This document shows positions 1 through 9,339 of a stretch of 64,000 nt of DNA, piece by piece. The notes below the pieces were generated by a model. It was not told the origin of the DNA. It did not search any database and saw only the letters and a list, made by a program, of their open reading frames with translations. The stretch comes from Synechococcus sp. PROS-U-1 (lineage in GTDB: Bacteria; Cyanobacteriota; Cyanobacteriia; PCC-6307; Cyanobiaceae). The translations under genes and the position numbers were made by a program. The DNA lies in contig NZ_CP047951.1 in the NCBI RefSeq assembly GCF_014279755.1, forward strand, positions 558,001-622,000. Direction: 5' to 3'. The number at the start of each line of letters is the position of its first letter. The stretch's first letter is position 1.

Positions 1-2
1 TG

Positions 3-1085
3 GACCGCGGTGTGGACGGCTTTCGTCTGGATGCGGTTCCGTTCCTGTTCGAGTCAGAGGGCAGCCGCTGTGAAGGGTTGCCCGAGACCCACACCTTCCT
101 CAAGCGGTTGCGGGAACGGGTGGATCGGCATGGCCGTGACGTGCTGTTGCTGGGCGAGGCGATTCAGCCGGTGCAAGAGGCCGCTCCATATCTGGCAGAT
201 GACGAACTGCATGGTGCGTTCAACTTCGTGCTGACGGCTCATCTGTTCGCAGCCATTGCCAGTGGCCGCATCCAGCAGCTTGGGGAGTGCCTGATGGAGG
301 CCGAGCAGGCGGTGTGTGGTCCTCGCTGGGCTCTGCCGCTGCGCAACCACGATGAACTCTGGCTCGGGGATGGTCATCTCATCAGCGATGAGGTGATTCA
401 GACCATTCGAGTGGGCTTGCCCCAGGGGCAGGGGCACTGGCTGAACTGGGGGATCAACCGACGCCTGGCTCCCCTCCTTAACGGTGATCCGCGCTCCAAC
501 CGGTTGCTGCATGGTCTGCTGTACAGCCTTCCGGGGATGCCTTGCCTGTATTACGGCGATGAACTGGGCATGGGCGACTGGCCCGGTTTGCGGGACCGCG
601 ATCCCAACCGCACGCCGATGGCCTGGACGCCGGCCCGCAACGGTGGCTTTTCAACCGCCCCCGATCCGTTGTTGGTGCTGCCACCGATCACAGCTCCCGG
701 ATATGACTATCGCGTGGTGAACGTGGAGGTGCAGAAGCAGCTGCCAGGGTCGCTGCTGAACTGGCACCGGCGCATGCTCACCTGCCGCCGTCTCCTGCCA
801 GCGCTCAGGCATGGAAGCTTCCGCTTGCTCCACAGCCCCCACCCCGGGGTGTTGGTGTACCTCCGCTGCACCGAGGCGATGACGGTGCTGGTGGCCGCCA
901 ATGTCACCGCCGCAGGGGCATCCCTCAGTCTTGATCTGTCGGAGTGGGCGGGCGAGCGCACCCGTGAGGTGATGTGGGGCTGTGAGTTCCCTCCCGCCGC
1001 AGCGGAGTGGTTCGTGAATCTTCCGCCCTACGGATTCAATTGGTGGCTGATCGGGGAGGTGGAACCCGCCGCGACGCCGGCTTGA
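3..1085 (+). CDS. GH13 alpha-amylase family protein, trehalose-synthase-like (5' truncated by window edge)
   Basis: This is the C-terminal part of a glycoside hydrolase family 13 enzyme acting on alpha-glucosides; the reading frame is already open at base 3. The fragment begins with the strand-4 motif GVDGFRLDAV, whose Asp is the catalytic nucleophile. It continues with LLGEAIQP (acid/base Glu) and LRNHDEL (third acidic residue), then the YYGDELGMGD and RDPNRTPMAW signatures seen in trehalose synthase and related maltose/sucrose-acting GH13 enzymes. A C-terminal beta-domain follows. The end overlaps the convergent glpD by 58 bases. The exact substrate is not determinable, because the N-terminal half lies outside the window; trehalose synthase or a sucrose/oligosaccharide glucosidase are both possible. 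Confidence 0.9.
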   Translation, partial: DRGVDGFRLDAVPFLFESEGSRCEGLPETHTFLKRLRERVDRHGRDVLLLGEAIQPVQEAAPYLADDELHGAFNFVLTAHLFAAIASGRIQQLGECLMEAEQAVCGPRWALPLRNHDELWLGDGHLISDEVIQTIRVGLPQGQGHWLNWGINRRLAPLLNGDPRSNRLLHGLLYSLPGMPCLYYGDELGMGDWPGLRDRDPNRTPMAWTPARNGGFSTAPDPLLVLPPITAPGYDYRVVNVEVQKQLPGSLLNWHRRMLTCRRLLPALRHGSFRLLHSPHPGVLVYLRCTEAMTVLVAANVTAAGASLSLDLSEWAGERTREVMWGCEFPPAAAEWFVNLPPYGFNWWLIGEVEPAATPA

Positions 1086-2605
1086 TCCAGGAGGGCATCG
1101 ACCTGGGGCCTGAGCCGTTCGGCATCGTCCAGGTCCACCATGGCCAGCCGGCAGCGGCGGGCCAGCACATCGCTGCTGCTGCGTGCATGTTCCCGCTGAA
1201 TGGCGTGGTCCAGTTCGGCTGCACAGAGGGGGATCACCGTGCTGAGGGGCTCGCGCTGGCTCGCCTCGGCTGGTTCGATCAAGGCCACAGCATCCAAGCC
1301 GTAGGTGCTTTGGAGATGGGCGACTTGCGCGGTTCGTAGGGGGGTGTCCGGAAGCAGAGCTTCGAGTTGGTGGCTTTGACGTTGAAGGCCGTCCAAGGTC
1401 GCTTGCAACGACTCCGCTGCACCCCGAAGCGGCATCGGTTCAGGCTTAGGTAGAGGCCGCCCGAGCTGGCGTTCCACCGCGGCCAGGGTGTCCTCGGCCA
1501 TGGGGCGGCAGGTGGTCCATTTGCCTCCCATCACGCTCACCAGGCCGCAGCTCAGGGTTTCCACCTCGTGTTCCCGCACCACACGGCTGCTGTCCATGCC
1601 CTGGTCGGCTGGCTTCAGCAGCGGTCGTCCCCCCGCCCAACGGCTGGTCACCTTCGGATTCTGGAGTTGGGGAAACCAGTCGCGCACGTAGTCGAGCAGG
1701 TAGCTCTCCTCCTCAGGTGAGGGGGATGTGGCGCTCTCCTTCGTGCAGGCTTCATCCGTGGTTCCCACCAGCGTGCGGCCGTGGAAGGGGAGCATGAACA
1801 GCACGCGTCCATCCGCGGTGGATGGCACCAGAAGCCCAAGACCCTCTGGGCAGAGGGTCTGCTCCAGCACGATGTGTGAGCCACGGCTGGTGAGCATCCG
1901 TGGTGGGGCATCAGCCTCCGCCATCTGTCGGATCTCATCAGTGCGAATGCCTGTGGCATTCACGAACGCCGATGCACACCATCGCTCCCGTTGGCCATTC
2001 GCAGATTCGCTGATGGCTGCCTTGAGCTGGCCTGTTGCGTCCGTTTCCAGTTGCACCACCCGACAACGGGTGCGCAGCGTTGCCCCCCGCTGTTCGGCTG
2101 TGAGGCCCAACAGCAGGTTGAGGCGTGCATCGTCGAACTGCCCATCGCTGTAGGCCACGCCGCCTTGACATTCTTTCAACAGAGGCAGGGCCTGAAGCAT
2201 TTGCTGCTGCGACAGCAGACGGCTGTGGCCGATGCTTCGCTGACCTGCCAGGGCGTCGTACATCCCCAGCCCAAGCCGGTAATAGGCCTGTTCACAGAGG
2301 TGTTGTGTGGGTAGGGCCAGCTCGAGCCGGCGGGCCAAGAATGGAGCCTGTGCCAACCAGTGGCTGCGTTCGAGCAGGGCTTCTCGCACCAGCCTGAGCT
2401 GAGCCAGGTCCAGGGTTTTGAAGGCCAGCTCCAGATAGCGCACCCCTCCATGGAGCAACTTCGTGCTGCGGCAACTGGTGCCGCCGCCCACATCCCCGGC
2501 CTCCAGCAGGGCCACGCTGAGGCCTCGCCGCGTGGCCTCATAGGCCACGCTCGCGCCACTGGCACCAGCCCCGATGACCAGCAGGTCCACCTGTTGATCA
2601 GCCAT
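1028..2605 (-). CDS. glpD: glycerol-3-phosphate dehydrogenase (FAD-dependent)
   Basis: This enzyme oxidises sn-glycerol 3-phosphate to dihydroxyacetone phosphate and passes electrons to the quinone pool at the membrane. The 525-residue length is normal for GlpD. The N-terminus carries the Rossmann FAD-binding signature [19 protein letters not shown], followed by the substrate/FAD segment CRSTKLLHGGVRYLE; the C-terminal half contains GGKWTTCRPMAED, also typical. It is transcribed leftwards after glpK, with an 8-base overlap between the glpK end and the glpD start, so the two are probably translationally coupled. Its 3' end overlaps the convergent GH13 gene. Together glpK and glpD form a complete glycerol-to-DHAP route. 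Confidence 0.93.
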   Translation of the reverse strand: MADQQVDLLVIGAGASGASVAYEATRRGLSVALLEAGDVGGGTSCRSTKLLHGGVRYLELAFKTLDLAQLRLVREALLERSHWLAQAPFLARRLELALPTQHLCEQAYYRLGLGMYDALAGQRSIGHSRLLSQQQMLQALPLLKECQGGVAYSDGQFDDARLNLLLGLTAEQRGATLRTRCRVVQLETDATGQLKAAISESANGQRERWCASAFVNATGIRTDEIRQMAEADAPPRMLTSRGSHIVLEQTLCPEGLGLLVPSTADGRVLFMLPFHGRTLVGTTDEACTKESATSPSPEEESYLLDYVRDWFPQLQNPKVTSRWAGGRPLLKPADQGMDSSRVVREHEVETLSCGLVSVMGGKWTTCRPMAEDTLAAVERQLGRPLPKPEPMPLRGAAESLQATLDGLQRQSHQLEALLPDTPLRTAQVAHLQSTYGLDAVALIEPAEASQREPLSTVIPLCAAELDHAIQREHARSSSDVLARRCRLAMVDLDDAERLRPQVDALLDQAGVAAGSTSPISHQLNP

Positions 2606-4109
2606 GCCACCCCAGGCTTCTGGTCACGGCGTCCTGCCAGCGTGCGCGCCAGCGGCTGCGCTGGGATTCGTCCATCTGGGGCTGAAATCGTTCCGCGCCG
2701 TCACTCCGCGCGGTCGCGAGATGTTCCAGGTTGCTGATCACCCCCGCTTGCAGGCCTGCGAACAGCGCTACGCCCCGTGCGGTGCTCTCAAGGCTGGCGG
2801 GCCGCCGGACCGTCAGCCCTGTGCAATCTGCCTGCGCCTGCAAGAGGGGATCGGAGGCAGCGGCGCCACCATCCACGGCGAGTTCTCCCAGGCTGGTGCC
2901 GAGGGCCTGTTCCGCAAGGTCCACCAATGTCGCCACCGATAGGGCGATTCCTTCCAGAGCCGCACGGGCGATGTGACCGCGCCCACTGTCACGGGTGAGG
3001 CCCACCAGAACACCGCGAGCCTGGGGATCCCAGTGCGGTGTCCCCCAGCCGGTGAAGGCGGGCACGAGCATCACACCTCCCGAATCCGGCACAGAACGCG
3101 CCAGGTCGTTGACCTGAGGGGCCTGATCAATGATCTGCAGCCCGTCCCGCAGCCACTGGATCACGGTGCCGGCGTTAAACAGACTCCCCTCAAGGCAGAA
3201 GCTGGGCTTGCCGGTGGCATCGGTCCAGCCGAGGGTGCTCAGCAGACCCGCATCCGAGCGACGGAGCACGTCGCCGGTGTTGATCACCAGAAAGGCCCCC
3301 GTCCCGTAGGTGCACTTTCCTTCCCCGGGTTGGAGGCACAGCTGGCCAAGGGTGGCGGCCTGTTGGTCGCCGAGCATCGCCTGAATCGGTAGGCCTGCAA
3401 AAGGCAGATCTGATCCAATGTGCCCGAACTCCCCGCGGCAGGGCAGCAGCTCCGGCAGAGCGTTGGCGGGTAGCCCTGTTGGGGTTCGGAAGTCATCCAC
3501 CCAGCGCTGCTGCTCCAGATCCATCAACAGCGTTCGGCTGGCATTGCTCATGTCGCTGCCGTGGCGCTGGCCACCCGTGAGCTGCCAGAGCAGCCAGCTC
3601 TCCACCGTTCCGAAACAGAGGTCATCGCTGGCCGCAGCGGATTGGGCGTCGTCGTAGTGATCGAGCATCCAGCGGATCTTGCTGGCACTGAAATAAGGGT
3701 CGAGTAGCAAGCCCGTGCGTCGGCGCCACTCCTGCTCCAGACCCTGCTGCTTCCAGGCCTCGCAGATGGCGGCGGTGCGGCCGTCCTGCCAGACGAGGGC
3801 CGGTCCGCAGGGGAGGCCGCTGCTGCGTCGCCAGAGCACGGTGGTTTCCCGTTGGTTGGTGATGCCGCAGCTCACCACCGCCTTGCGCTGCCCATCGCTG
3901 AGTTTTGAGTCAAGTTGCACCAAGGCCTGCCGCTGGCTGGTCCAAATCGCCATCGGGTCCTGTTCCACCCATCCATCGGCGGGGTAGGAAATTGGCAGCG
4001 GTGCACTGGCGCTGATCACCAGATCCCCCGAGCTACTGAACAGCGCTGCCCTGGAGCTGCTGGTGCCCTGATCGAGGGCCAGAAGAAGAGGCTGTTCAGC
4101 CATGGCCAA
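2598..4109 (-). CDS. glpK: glycerol kinase
   Basis: This is an FGGY-family kinase that phosphorylates glycerol to glycerol 3-phosphate with ATP in the cytoplasm. The 503-residue length fits GlpK. It begins with the phosphate-binding segment ALDQGTSSSRAALF and the glycerol-kinase stretch GWVEQDPMAIW. GITNQRETTVLW and GTGAFLVINTG (adenosine/phosphate loop) follow, and the C-terminal nucleotide-binding domain carries LAVDGGAAASDPLLQ. The gene is immediately upstream of glpD in the same direction and overlaps it. Its start lies only about 45 bases from the likely start of a divergent GH13 gene, so the two promoters must overlap each other or the opposing coding sequence. Confidence 0.94.
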   Translation of the reverse strand: MAMAEQPLLLALDQGTSSSRAALFSSSGDLVISASAPLPISYPADGWVEQDPMAIWTSQRQALVQLDSKLSDGQRKAVVSCGITNQRETTVLWRRSSGLPCGPALVWQDGRTAAICEAWKQQGLEQEWRRRTGLLLDPYFSASKIRWMLDHYDDAQSAAASDDLCFGTVESWLLWQLTGGQRHGSDMSNASRTLLMDLEQQRWVDDFRTPTGLPANALPELLPCRGEFGHIGSDLPFAGLPIQAMLGDQQAATLGQLCLQPGEGKCTYGTGAFLVINTGDVLRRSDAGLLSTLGWTDATGKPSFCLEGSLFNAGTVIQWLRDGLQIIDQAPQVNDLARSVPDSGGVMLVPAFTGWGTPHWDPQARGVLVGLTRDSGRGHIARAALEGIALSVATLVDLAEQALGTSLGELAVDGGAAASDPLLQAQADCTGLTVRRPASLESTARGVALFAGLQAGVISNLEHLATARSDGAERFQPQMDESQRSRWRARWQDAVTRSLGWHG

Positions 4110-4154
4110 TGTCTTTCTCTCCTGCTAGCCAGGAGATGGCTGACTGCAAAGGTT

Positions 4155-5617
4155 TTGGGAGCGATTACTCCGTTTCGAGACCCACCCGCTTGGGTTGCCG
4201 ATGCGGTGATCTATCAGATCTTTCCCGACCGTTTCCGGCGGAGTGGACGGGTCGATGCCCAGCGTCATCTCGCTCTGAAGCCGTGGGGGGCCGACCCTCG
4301 GGAAGAGGGATTTCAGGGCGGTGATCTCTATGGCGTGATTGATGCTCTTGGTGAGCTTCAAGGCATGGGCATCACTTGCCTTTATCTCACGCCCATCTTC
4401 AGCTCAGCCGCCAACCATCGCTATCACGCCTACGACTACTTCGAGGTTGATCCTCTTTTGGGGGGCAACGCAGCCCTTACGGAACTCATCGACGCTGTGC
4501 ACCAGCGCGGCATGAAGCTGGTTCTGGACGGTGTGTTCAACCATTGTGGCCGCGGCTTTTGGGCCTTTCATCACGTGGTGGAGAACGGTGCGGATTCGCC
4601 GTACCGGGATTGGTTCCATGTGCACCGCTGGCCCCTCCAGCCCTATCCCGCTGAAGGCGAGGACTGCGGATACGACTGCTGGTGGGCACTGCCTGATCTG
4701 CCCAAGTTCAACCATGGGAACCCTGGGGTCCGGGAGCATCTTCTGGCGGTCGGCCGTCACTGGCTTGAACGGGGGATCGATGGTTGGCGTCTCGACGTTC
4801 CAGCAGAGGTCCCTGCGGATTTCTGGGTGGAGTTTCGGCAGATGGTTCGTTCCACCAACCCGGATGCCTGGATTGTTGGAGAAGTGTGGGGTGACGCGAC
4901 GACATGGCTGCAGGGCGACCACTTCGATGGCGTCATGAACTATCGGCTTGGTTGGAGCAGCATTTGCTGGGCAGCCGGTGAGACGCTGCGTCAGGACTAT
5001 CGCAACCCTGAATACCCCCTTGATCCCCTGGATGGCCAGGCCCTGTTGCCCATCTGGACGGCGACAGCGAGCTCCTATCGGGATGTGGTGAACAGGGCTC
5101 AGATGAACCTGCTCGACAGCCATGACGTCCCCCGCGCGCTTCACAGCCTCAGCAATGACCAGGCTGCCCTGAAGTTGGCACTGCTGCTGCTCTTCCTTCA
5201 CCCAGGAGCGCCCTGCATCTACTACGGGACGGAAGCTGCTCTTGCAGGTGGTCCTGAACCAGGCCCATCCGGCGGGCCCGGACCAGCTTGCCGTGAGGCT
5301 TTTCCCTGGGATGTTCCCTGGACAGCGGACCTTCGTCCTTTCATGCGATCTCTCGCGGAACTCCGTCGAGCCCATGGAGCTCTGCGTCGGGATGGCCTGC
5401 AGTGGTCAGTCCATGGAACTGACGGACTGGAGGGAGTCGCGGATGGCCTACGGGTTCTGATCAACCGCAGTCGCTCAGAACACCTGCCCTTCTCCCTGGA
5501 GCCCGACAGTTCCATGCTCTGGACCCTCGGATCAGCCGACAGCCGAGGTCTTGGTCTGCAATCAGCAGTTGTCCTCGGGTCGAGAGAAGTCTCCCCTGGT
5601 GCCGAGGGGAGCAAGTA

Positions 5618-5618
<1 letters not shown>
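4155..5618 (+). CDS. GH13 neopullulanase/cyclomaltodextrinase-like enzyme
   Basis: This is an alpha-amylase family enzyme, probably intracellular and acting on maltodextrins. Recognisable in order are VIYQIFPDRFRRSG at the start of the barrel, LVLDGVFNHCG (region I), GIDGWRLDVPAEVP with the nucleophile Asp (region II), WIVGEVWGD with the acid/base Glu (region III) and LLDSHDVPRAL (region IV). The open frame runs back to 3915 inside glpK, but no ATG occurs near the domain start. The TTG at 4155 (product about 487 residues) is the most plausible start seen and is uncertain. No signal peptide is visible. It is divergent from glpK and its stop codon abuts tRNA-Thr. Subfamily assignment is by motif style only. 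Confidence 0.85.
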
Positions 5619-5689
<71 letters not shown>

Positions 5690-5699
5690 ATGTGGAGGA

Positions 5700-5781
5700 T
5701 GGGCCGGGTTGGATTTGAACCAACGTAGGCAGAGCCAGCGGATTTACAGTCCGCCCCCATTAACCACTCGGGCACCGACCC
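5700..5781 (-). tRNA. tRNA-Tyr (GUA)
   Basis: This minus-strand class II tRNA is 82 nt long with an extended variable arm. The acceptor GGGTCGG pairs with CCGGCCC (one G-U). The anticodon stem GCGGA/TCCGC surrounds CTGTAAA, giving anticodon GUA for tyrosine. The T loop GTTCAAATC is canonical. It lies 10 bases upstream of tRNA-Thr in the same direction, so the two are probably co-transcribed. CCA is not encoded. Confidence 0.95.
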
Positions 5782-5865
5782 GAACCACACCGCAAGAACT
5801 TACCAGTCGGTGTGTCCTTCCCCACGATCTCGATACGATCTGGCGAACTGAGGCGGCCTACAGCC

Positions 5866-6306
5866 ATGCACGTTCTGCTGCTGAACGGTCCAAATCTGAA
5901 CCTGTTGGGCCAGCGTGAGCCAGGGATCTATGGCCAGTCCTCTCTGGCTGATATCGAGGCAGCACTGACCCGAGAGGCGGCGCAAGAATCAATCCAACTG
6001 GACTGTTTCCAAAGCAATTTCGAAGGTGCCCTGGTGGATCGGATTCACCAGGCGATGGGGCGTAGCGATGGAATCCTGATCAACGCTGGGGCTTACACCC
6101 ACACGTCCATCGCGATTCGCGATGCCCTTGCCGGTGTTGCAATCCCCTACGTGGAACTTCATCTGAGCAACACCCACGCTCGGGAAGATTTTCGCCATCA
6201 CTCGTTTCTTGCCGAGCGCGCCGTCGGTGTCGTCTGCGGATTCGGACCAGCGAGCTACAGCCTTGCTTTGAAAGGATTGCTCAGCCACCTGAGGCCGAAC
6301 GCATGA
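5866..6306 (+). CDS. aroQ: type II 3-dehydroquinate dehydratase
   Basis: This enzyme dehydrates 3-dehydroquinate to 3-dehydroshikimate in the shikimate pathway (cytoplasm, usually a dodecamer). The family opening [17 protein letters not shown] includes the catalytic Tyr. [16 protein letters not shown] and [18 protein letters not shown], the active-site His region, follow. The ATG at 5866 gives 146 residues, the usual length, and matches the family N-terminus; an upstream in-frame start at 5812 would add an atypical leader. The stop overlaps the start of miaE by 4 bases (ATGA), suggesting translational coupling. Confidence 0.95.
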   Translation: MHVLLLNGPNLNLLGQREPGIYGQSSLADIEAALTREAAQESIQLDCFQSNFEGALVDRIHQAMGRSDGILINAGAYTHTSIAIRDALAGVAIPYVELHLSNTHAREDFRHHSFLAERAVGVVCGFGPASYSLALKGLLSHLRPNA

Positions 6307-6944
6307 CCCTCACCGTGCCGCCGAAAACGGTCGCGTCGATTCGCTGGTTGGCTGCGCCCACCAGTTGGAGCTGGGTGGAGCAGGCCAATGCCCGGCCGAT
6401 GGAGGTGTTGATCGATCACGCCCACTGCGAACGCAAAGCTGCTGGTGCTGCGGTGCAGATGATGTTCCGCTATCTCTGTGAACCGGGTCTGGGTGAAGCG
6501 CTCAGCCCTCTGGCGCGGGAAGAGCTGGAGCACTTCGAGCAGGTGCTGGCGCTGATCAAAGCGCGGGGGCGCTACCTGGAGCCGCTGCCTTCTCCGGGCT
6601 ATGGCGCTGAGCTCGCGCGGCAAATTCGCAAAGGTGAGCCGCAGAGAATGCTCGATTCCTTTCTTGTTGCAGGGCTGATCGAAGCCCGCAGCCATGAGCG
6701 CATGGCTCTGCTGGCGGAGCACAGTCCGGATCCCCAGCTTCGTGAGCTTTACAGCGATCTACTGGCCAGTGAGGCACGCCATTTCGGCCTCTACTGGGTG
6801 CTGTGTGAGCAGCGTTATCCGCGCGAGGTGATCACGGAAAGGCTGGATCAACTCGCTGCTGCCGAGGCTCATGCTCTGGTGGGTGAACTGGAGCATCCAG
6901 AGAACGTGCGGATGCACTCCAGCGGCATTAAGCTCAATCCTTAA
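6303..6944 (+). CDS. miaE: tRNA-(ms2io6A)-hydroxylase
   Basis: This is a ferritin-like non-heme di-iron monooxygenase that hydroxylates the isopentenyl group of 2-methylthio-N6-isopentenyladenosine at tRNA position 37. The 213-residue protein shows the four-helix di-iron pattern. Glu/His ligands are seen in [51 protein letters not shown] and [14 protein letters not shown]. The start overlaps the aroQ stop. Nothing unusual is seen in length or motifs. Confidence 0.9.
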   Translation: MTLTVPPKTVASIRWLAAPTSWSWVEQANARPMEVLIDHAHCERKAAGAAVQMMFRYLCEPGLGEALSPLAREELEHFEQVLALIKARGRYLEPLPSPGYGAELARQIRKGEPQRMLDSFLVAGLIEARSHERMALLAEHSPDPQLRELYSDLLASEARHFGLYWVLCEQRYPREVITERLDQLAAAEAHALVGELEHPENVRMHSSGIKLNP

Positions 6945-7050
6945 GTAGAACCGTCTTATTATTTTCTTCCGACTTTTGAAGAAAATATATCGAATAGGTT
7001 AAGTTCGAATTCCCTGGATACGTTGAGAATTGACCATTCTCTAACTGACT

Positions 7051-9252
7051 GTGGCTCAAACGATTTCCCAGGCTTCACAGGCTCTTGATTCGACCCTCCA
7101 GAAGCAGCTCACTGCTCTCTATACTTCAGATACGAACGGAACATTTCAATCCACTGGGCAAAACGGCTCTACAATTGTTTACCCGCAGGGAACCGTCAGC
7201 TCAAACGTTAATGATGGCTATTACTATCCATCTTTTCAGTCGTTTGATGTCACGGTGACAAATAACGATGGAACTTATTCCACTGGGCCGGGGACTTTAA
7301 CAAGTTACCTGAACGGAATGTACGGCACAATGGTGTATGCCGTTAGTGCTTCCGATCAGCAGCAACAGAACTCAAACGCTAATGCGCAAACCTCCAACAT
7401 TAATACGTTTTTTGGAGGAAGTTGGAGTTCCGGGTTTGGGTCGAACAGTACGACATATTCAAATAACGAAGACTCCCAATGGAGTTGGGTGACGGGTCAG
7501 GCTAACGGTATTGCCAACATCGGCGAATCTCAGAAATTCGCTATGATCCAAAACTCTCTGCAGTGGGTATGCTTGCAGGCAACAATGTCTAGCAATGCAT
7601 CTGTAGCTCTTCAAAAGAGTTATCAGAATTACTCATTTTCCGAGCTCCAGACAGCCGTTAACGGTGGAACATTTAAGTATACCGATATTTTTACAGGATT
7701 GCTGACTGCAGAGGGTGAACAGAACCCATGGACGCAGCAGATGTATACCTCCTATCAGACACTTAATAATGAGATCACTAATAATTCTAAGAATTCCCAG
7801 GACGCTGCGATGAACAGCGGTATTATTAATACCGCTGGCAGTTATCTGGCGAATTACGTAACTGGCAATGATAGCCAGATGGCGGATTCAAATTATGCAA
7901 CGGTTTACACAGATGGGCAGGGATCAAACCAATATCCTGGTTATCTGCCACAAGTAACGTACAGCAAAACTCCTCAAGCTGTTGCATCCATTATCACGGA
8001 TACATCTGGCAGTGGTGACAGTGTTTCTGCGGGTGTTTATACAGCAGACGGTAGCTCGAATACGGTCAATATTGGTTCTAGCTCTTCATCCAGCTCGTCT
8101 GTCACGGCGACTGCTTCTGATTGGTTCTGGACGACATCTGTTTCGGCTTCGATGAGTTCTTCGAACCAGCAGTCGTTCAGTTCATATGATTCTGCCGCTG
8201 CTGCTACGACAGGAACATTTGATTACGGTAATCTTTCCTACCAGAGCTGGGATATTCCTCAGACAGGCAACAACGCCTGGTTGTTGGTCACACAGATTCA
8301 ACAAGCCGTCGCTAACAGCACGCCGTATGTTTATTCCCCAAGTTTTGGAGGTGGGTACGGCTGGACCAACTCGCAAGATGCTTCGACTTATACAGCGGAA
8401 GGTTTGAGCTACATGAAATCCCTTGCATTCTCAGGGGATCCCACCACAACGATCACGGTTCAATCTAATTCCAATGGCTCGACTTATTGGTCTGAGAGCA
8501 ATTATTCAAGTTCCAGTTACGCTGCATCAGGTGGCTTCTCTTTTGGTGATTGGTTTGGAGGGGTAGGTGTTGGTGCATCAACTAGCAGCAGTTCGACGTA
8601 TGCAGATGCTCAAAGTAGCTCAACGTGGAATGCTGCTTCCAACACAGCAACTCTGGTCAGCCAGCCGTTAGGTCCTATTGCCACAACGGTGAACAATCCA
8701 AATGCTGGTTATCCTGCGATGCAGGTTGGTGCAGGAATTGTTGATGTGGTTGCAGCCAACTCTAATTACAGCTCTTCTGCATCTTCCAGAGGAAAGGTCA
8801 AAACGAATTGGCATAATGTTGACCCTGCCAATAGTGGTAAGAACATCAGGATGGACGCCGAAGACAATATTGTCTTTGGAAGTTCAAAGCGGGATGTTAT
8901 TAAGGCTTCTAAAGGTGATGATGAGCTCTTTGGTCACTCTGGCCGTGATGTGCTCAGTGGTGGTAAGGGCGATGACTTTCTCTCAGGCGGTAAAGGCAAA
9001 GATACTTACCAGGGTGGACCTGGTAAAGATTACTATGAACTGAATGCTGATCACTTTGGAACAGGCTTGATTACAATTATGGACTTTAACCCAAGGCGCG
9101 ATACTCTCTGGTTTGTGCATGTTAACGATGATCTGTTGACTACAAAAAATAAGGGTATTTACTATGATGGCGAAAAAGTGGCTAAAATTTCTAATCTCAA
9201 TAAAGTCCAAGTAGCTTCTATTGTTGAGGACAATTCGTCCTTCGTTGGTTGA
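7051..9252 (+). CDS. large Ser/Thr/Asn-rich exported protein with RTX-like C-terminus (paralogue 1)
   Basis: I do not recognise the N-terminal 600 residues of this 733-residue protein. They are rich in Ser, Thr, Asn, Gln and Tyr and poor in Cys and basic residues, as expected for a secreted or cell-surface protein. Near residues 610-660 are degenerate calcium-binding RTX nonapeptides (GDDELFGHSGRDVLSGGKGD, then GGKGKDTYQGGPGKD), followed by a hydrophobic/acidic tail like those of type I secretion substrates. There is no N-terminal signal peptide. The start is a GTG with no clear Shine-Dalgarno. A homologous gene follows directly. Base composition is visibly more AT-rich than the aroQ-miaE side. 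A lectin, adhesin or S-layer-like role is possible but unproven. Confidence 0.8.
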   Translation: MAQTISQASQALDSTLQKQLTALYTSDTNGTFQSTGQNGSTIVYPQGTVSSNVNDGYYYPSFQSFDVTVTNNDGTYSTGPGTLTSYLNGMYGTMVYAVSASDQQQQNSNANAQTSNINTFFGGSWSSGFGSNSTTYSNNEDSQWSWVTGQANGIANIGESQKFAMIQNSLQWVCLQATMSSNASVALQKSYQNYSFSELQTAVNGGTFKYTDIFTGLLTAEGEQNPWTQQMYTSYQTLNNEITNNSKNSQDAAMNSGIINTAGSYLANYVTGNDSQMADSNYATVYTDGQGSNQYPGYLPQVTYSKTPQAVASIITDTSGSGDSVSAGVYTADGSSNTVNIGSSSSSSSSVTATASDWFWTTSVSASMSSSNQQSFSSYDSAAAATTGTFDYGNLSYQSWDIPQTGNNAWLLVTQIQQAVANSTPYVYSPSFGGGYGWTNSQDASTYTAEGLSYMKSLAFSGDPTTTITVQSNSNGSTYWSESNYSSSSYAASGGFSFGDWFGGVGVGASTSSSSTYADAQSSSTWNAASNTATLVSQPLGPIATTVNNPNAGYPAMQVGAGIVDVVAANSNYSSSASSRGKVKTNWHNVDPANSGKNIRMDAEDNIVFGSSKRDVIKASKGDDELFGHSGRDVLSGGKGDDFLSGGKGKDTYQGGPGKDYYELNADHFGTGLITIMDFNPRRDTLWFVHVNDDLLTTKNKGIYYDGEKVAKISNLNKVQVASIVEDNSSFVG

Positions 9253-9284
9253 TCTAATTCCTCAAGATTAACTTCTTTGTTTCA

Positions 9285-9316
9285 GGCGTCTGCCGAGAGG
9301 TAGGCGCTTTTTCTTT
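9285..9316 (+). terminator. Rho-independent terminator
   Basis: A nine-pair stem (GCGTCTGCC with GGTAGGCGC, two G-U pairs) closes a GAGA tetraloop and is followed directly by a T-rich run. It lies 33 bases after the first RTX-like gene and before its paralogue, so the two tandem genes are probably separate transcription units. Confidence 0.8.
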
Positions 9317-9339
9317 ACTTGATTTCGCATATTCTCAAG

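Noticed and set aside
3915-4154. Upstream extension of the second GH13 frame into glpK
   Set aside because: No start codon fits the domain, the sequence is antisense to glpK, and the GH13 fold begins after 4155.
6961-6986. AT-rich inverted repeat ATTTTCTTC/GAAGAAAAT after miaE
   Set aside because: Weak A-T pairing with no T-run afterwards; not convincing as a terminator.
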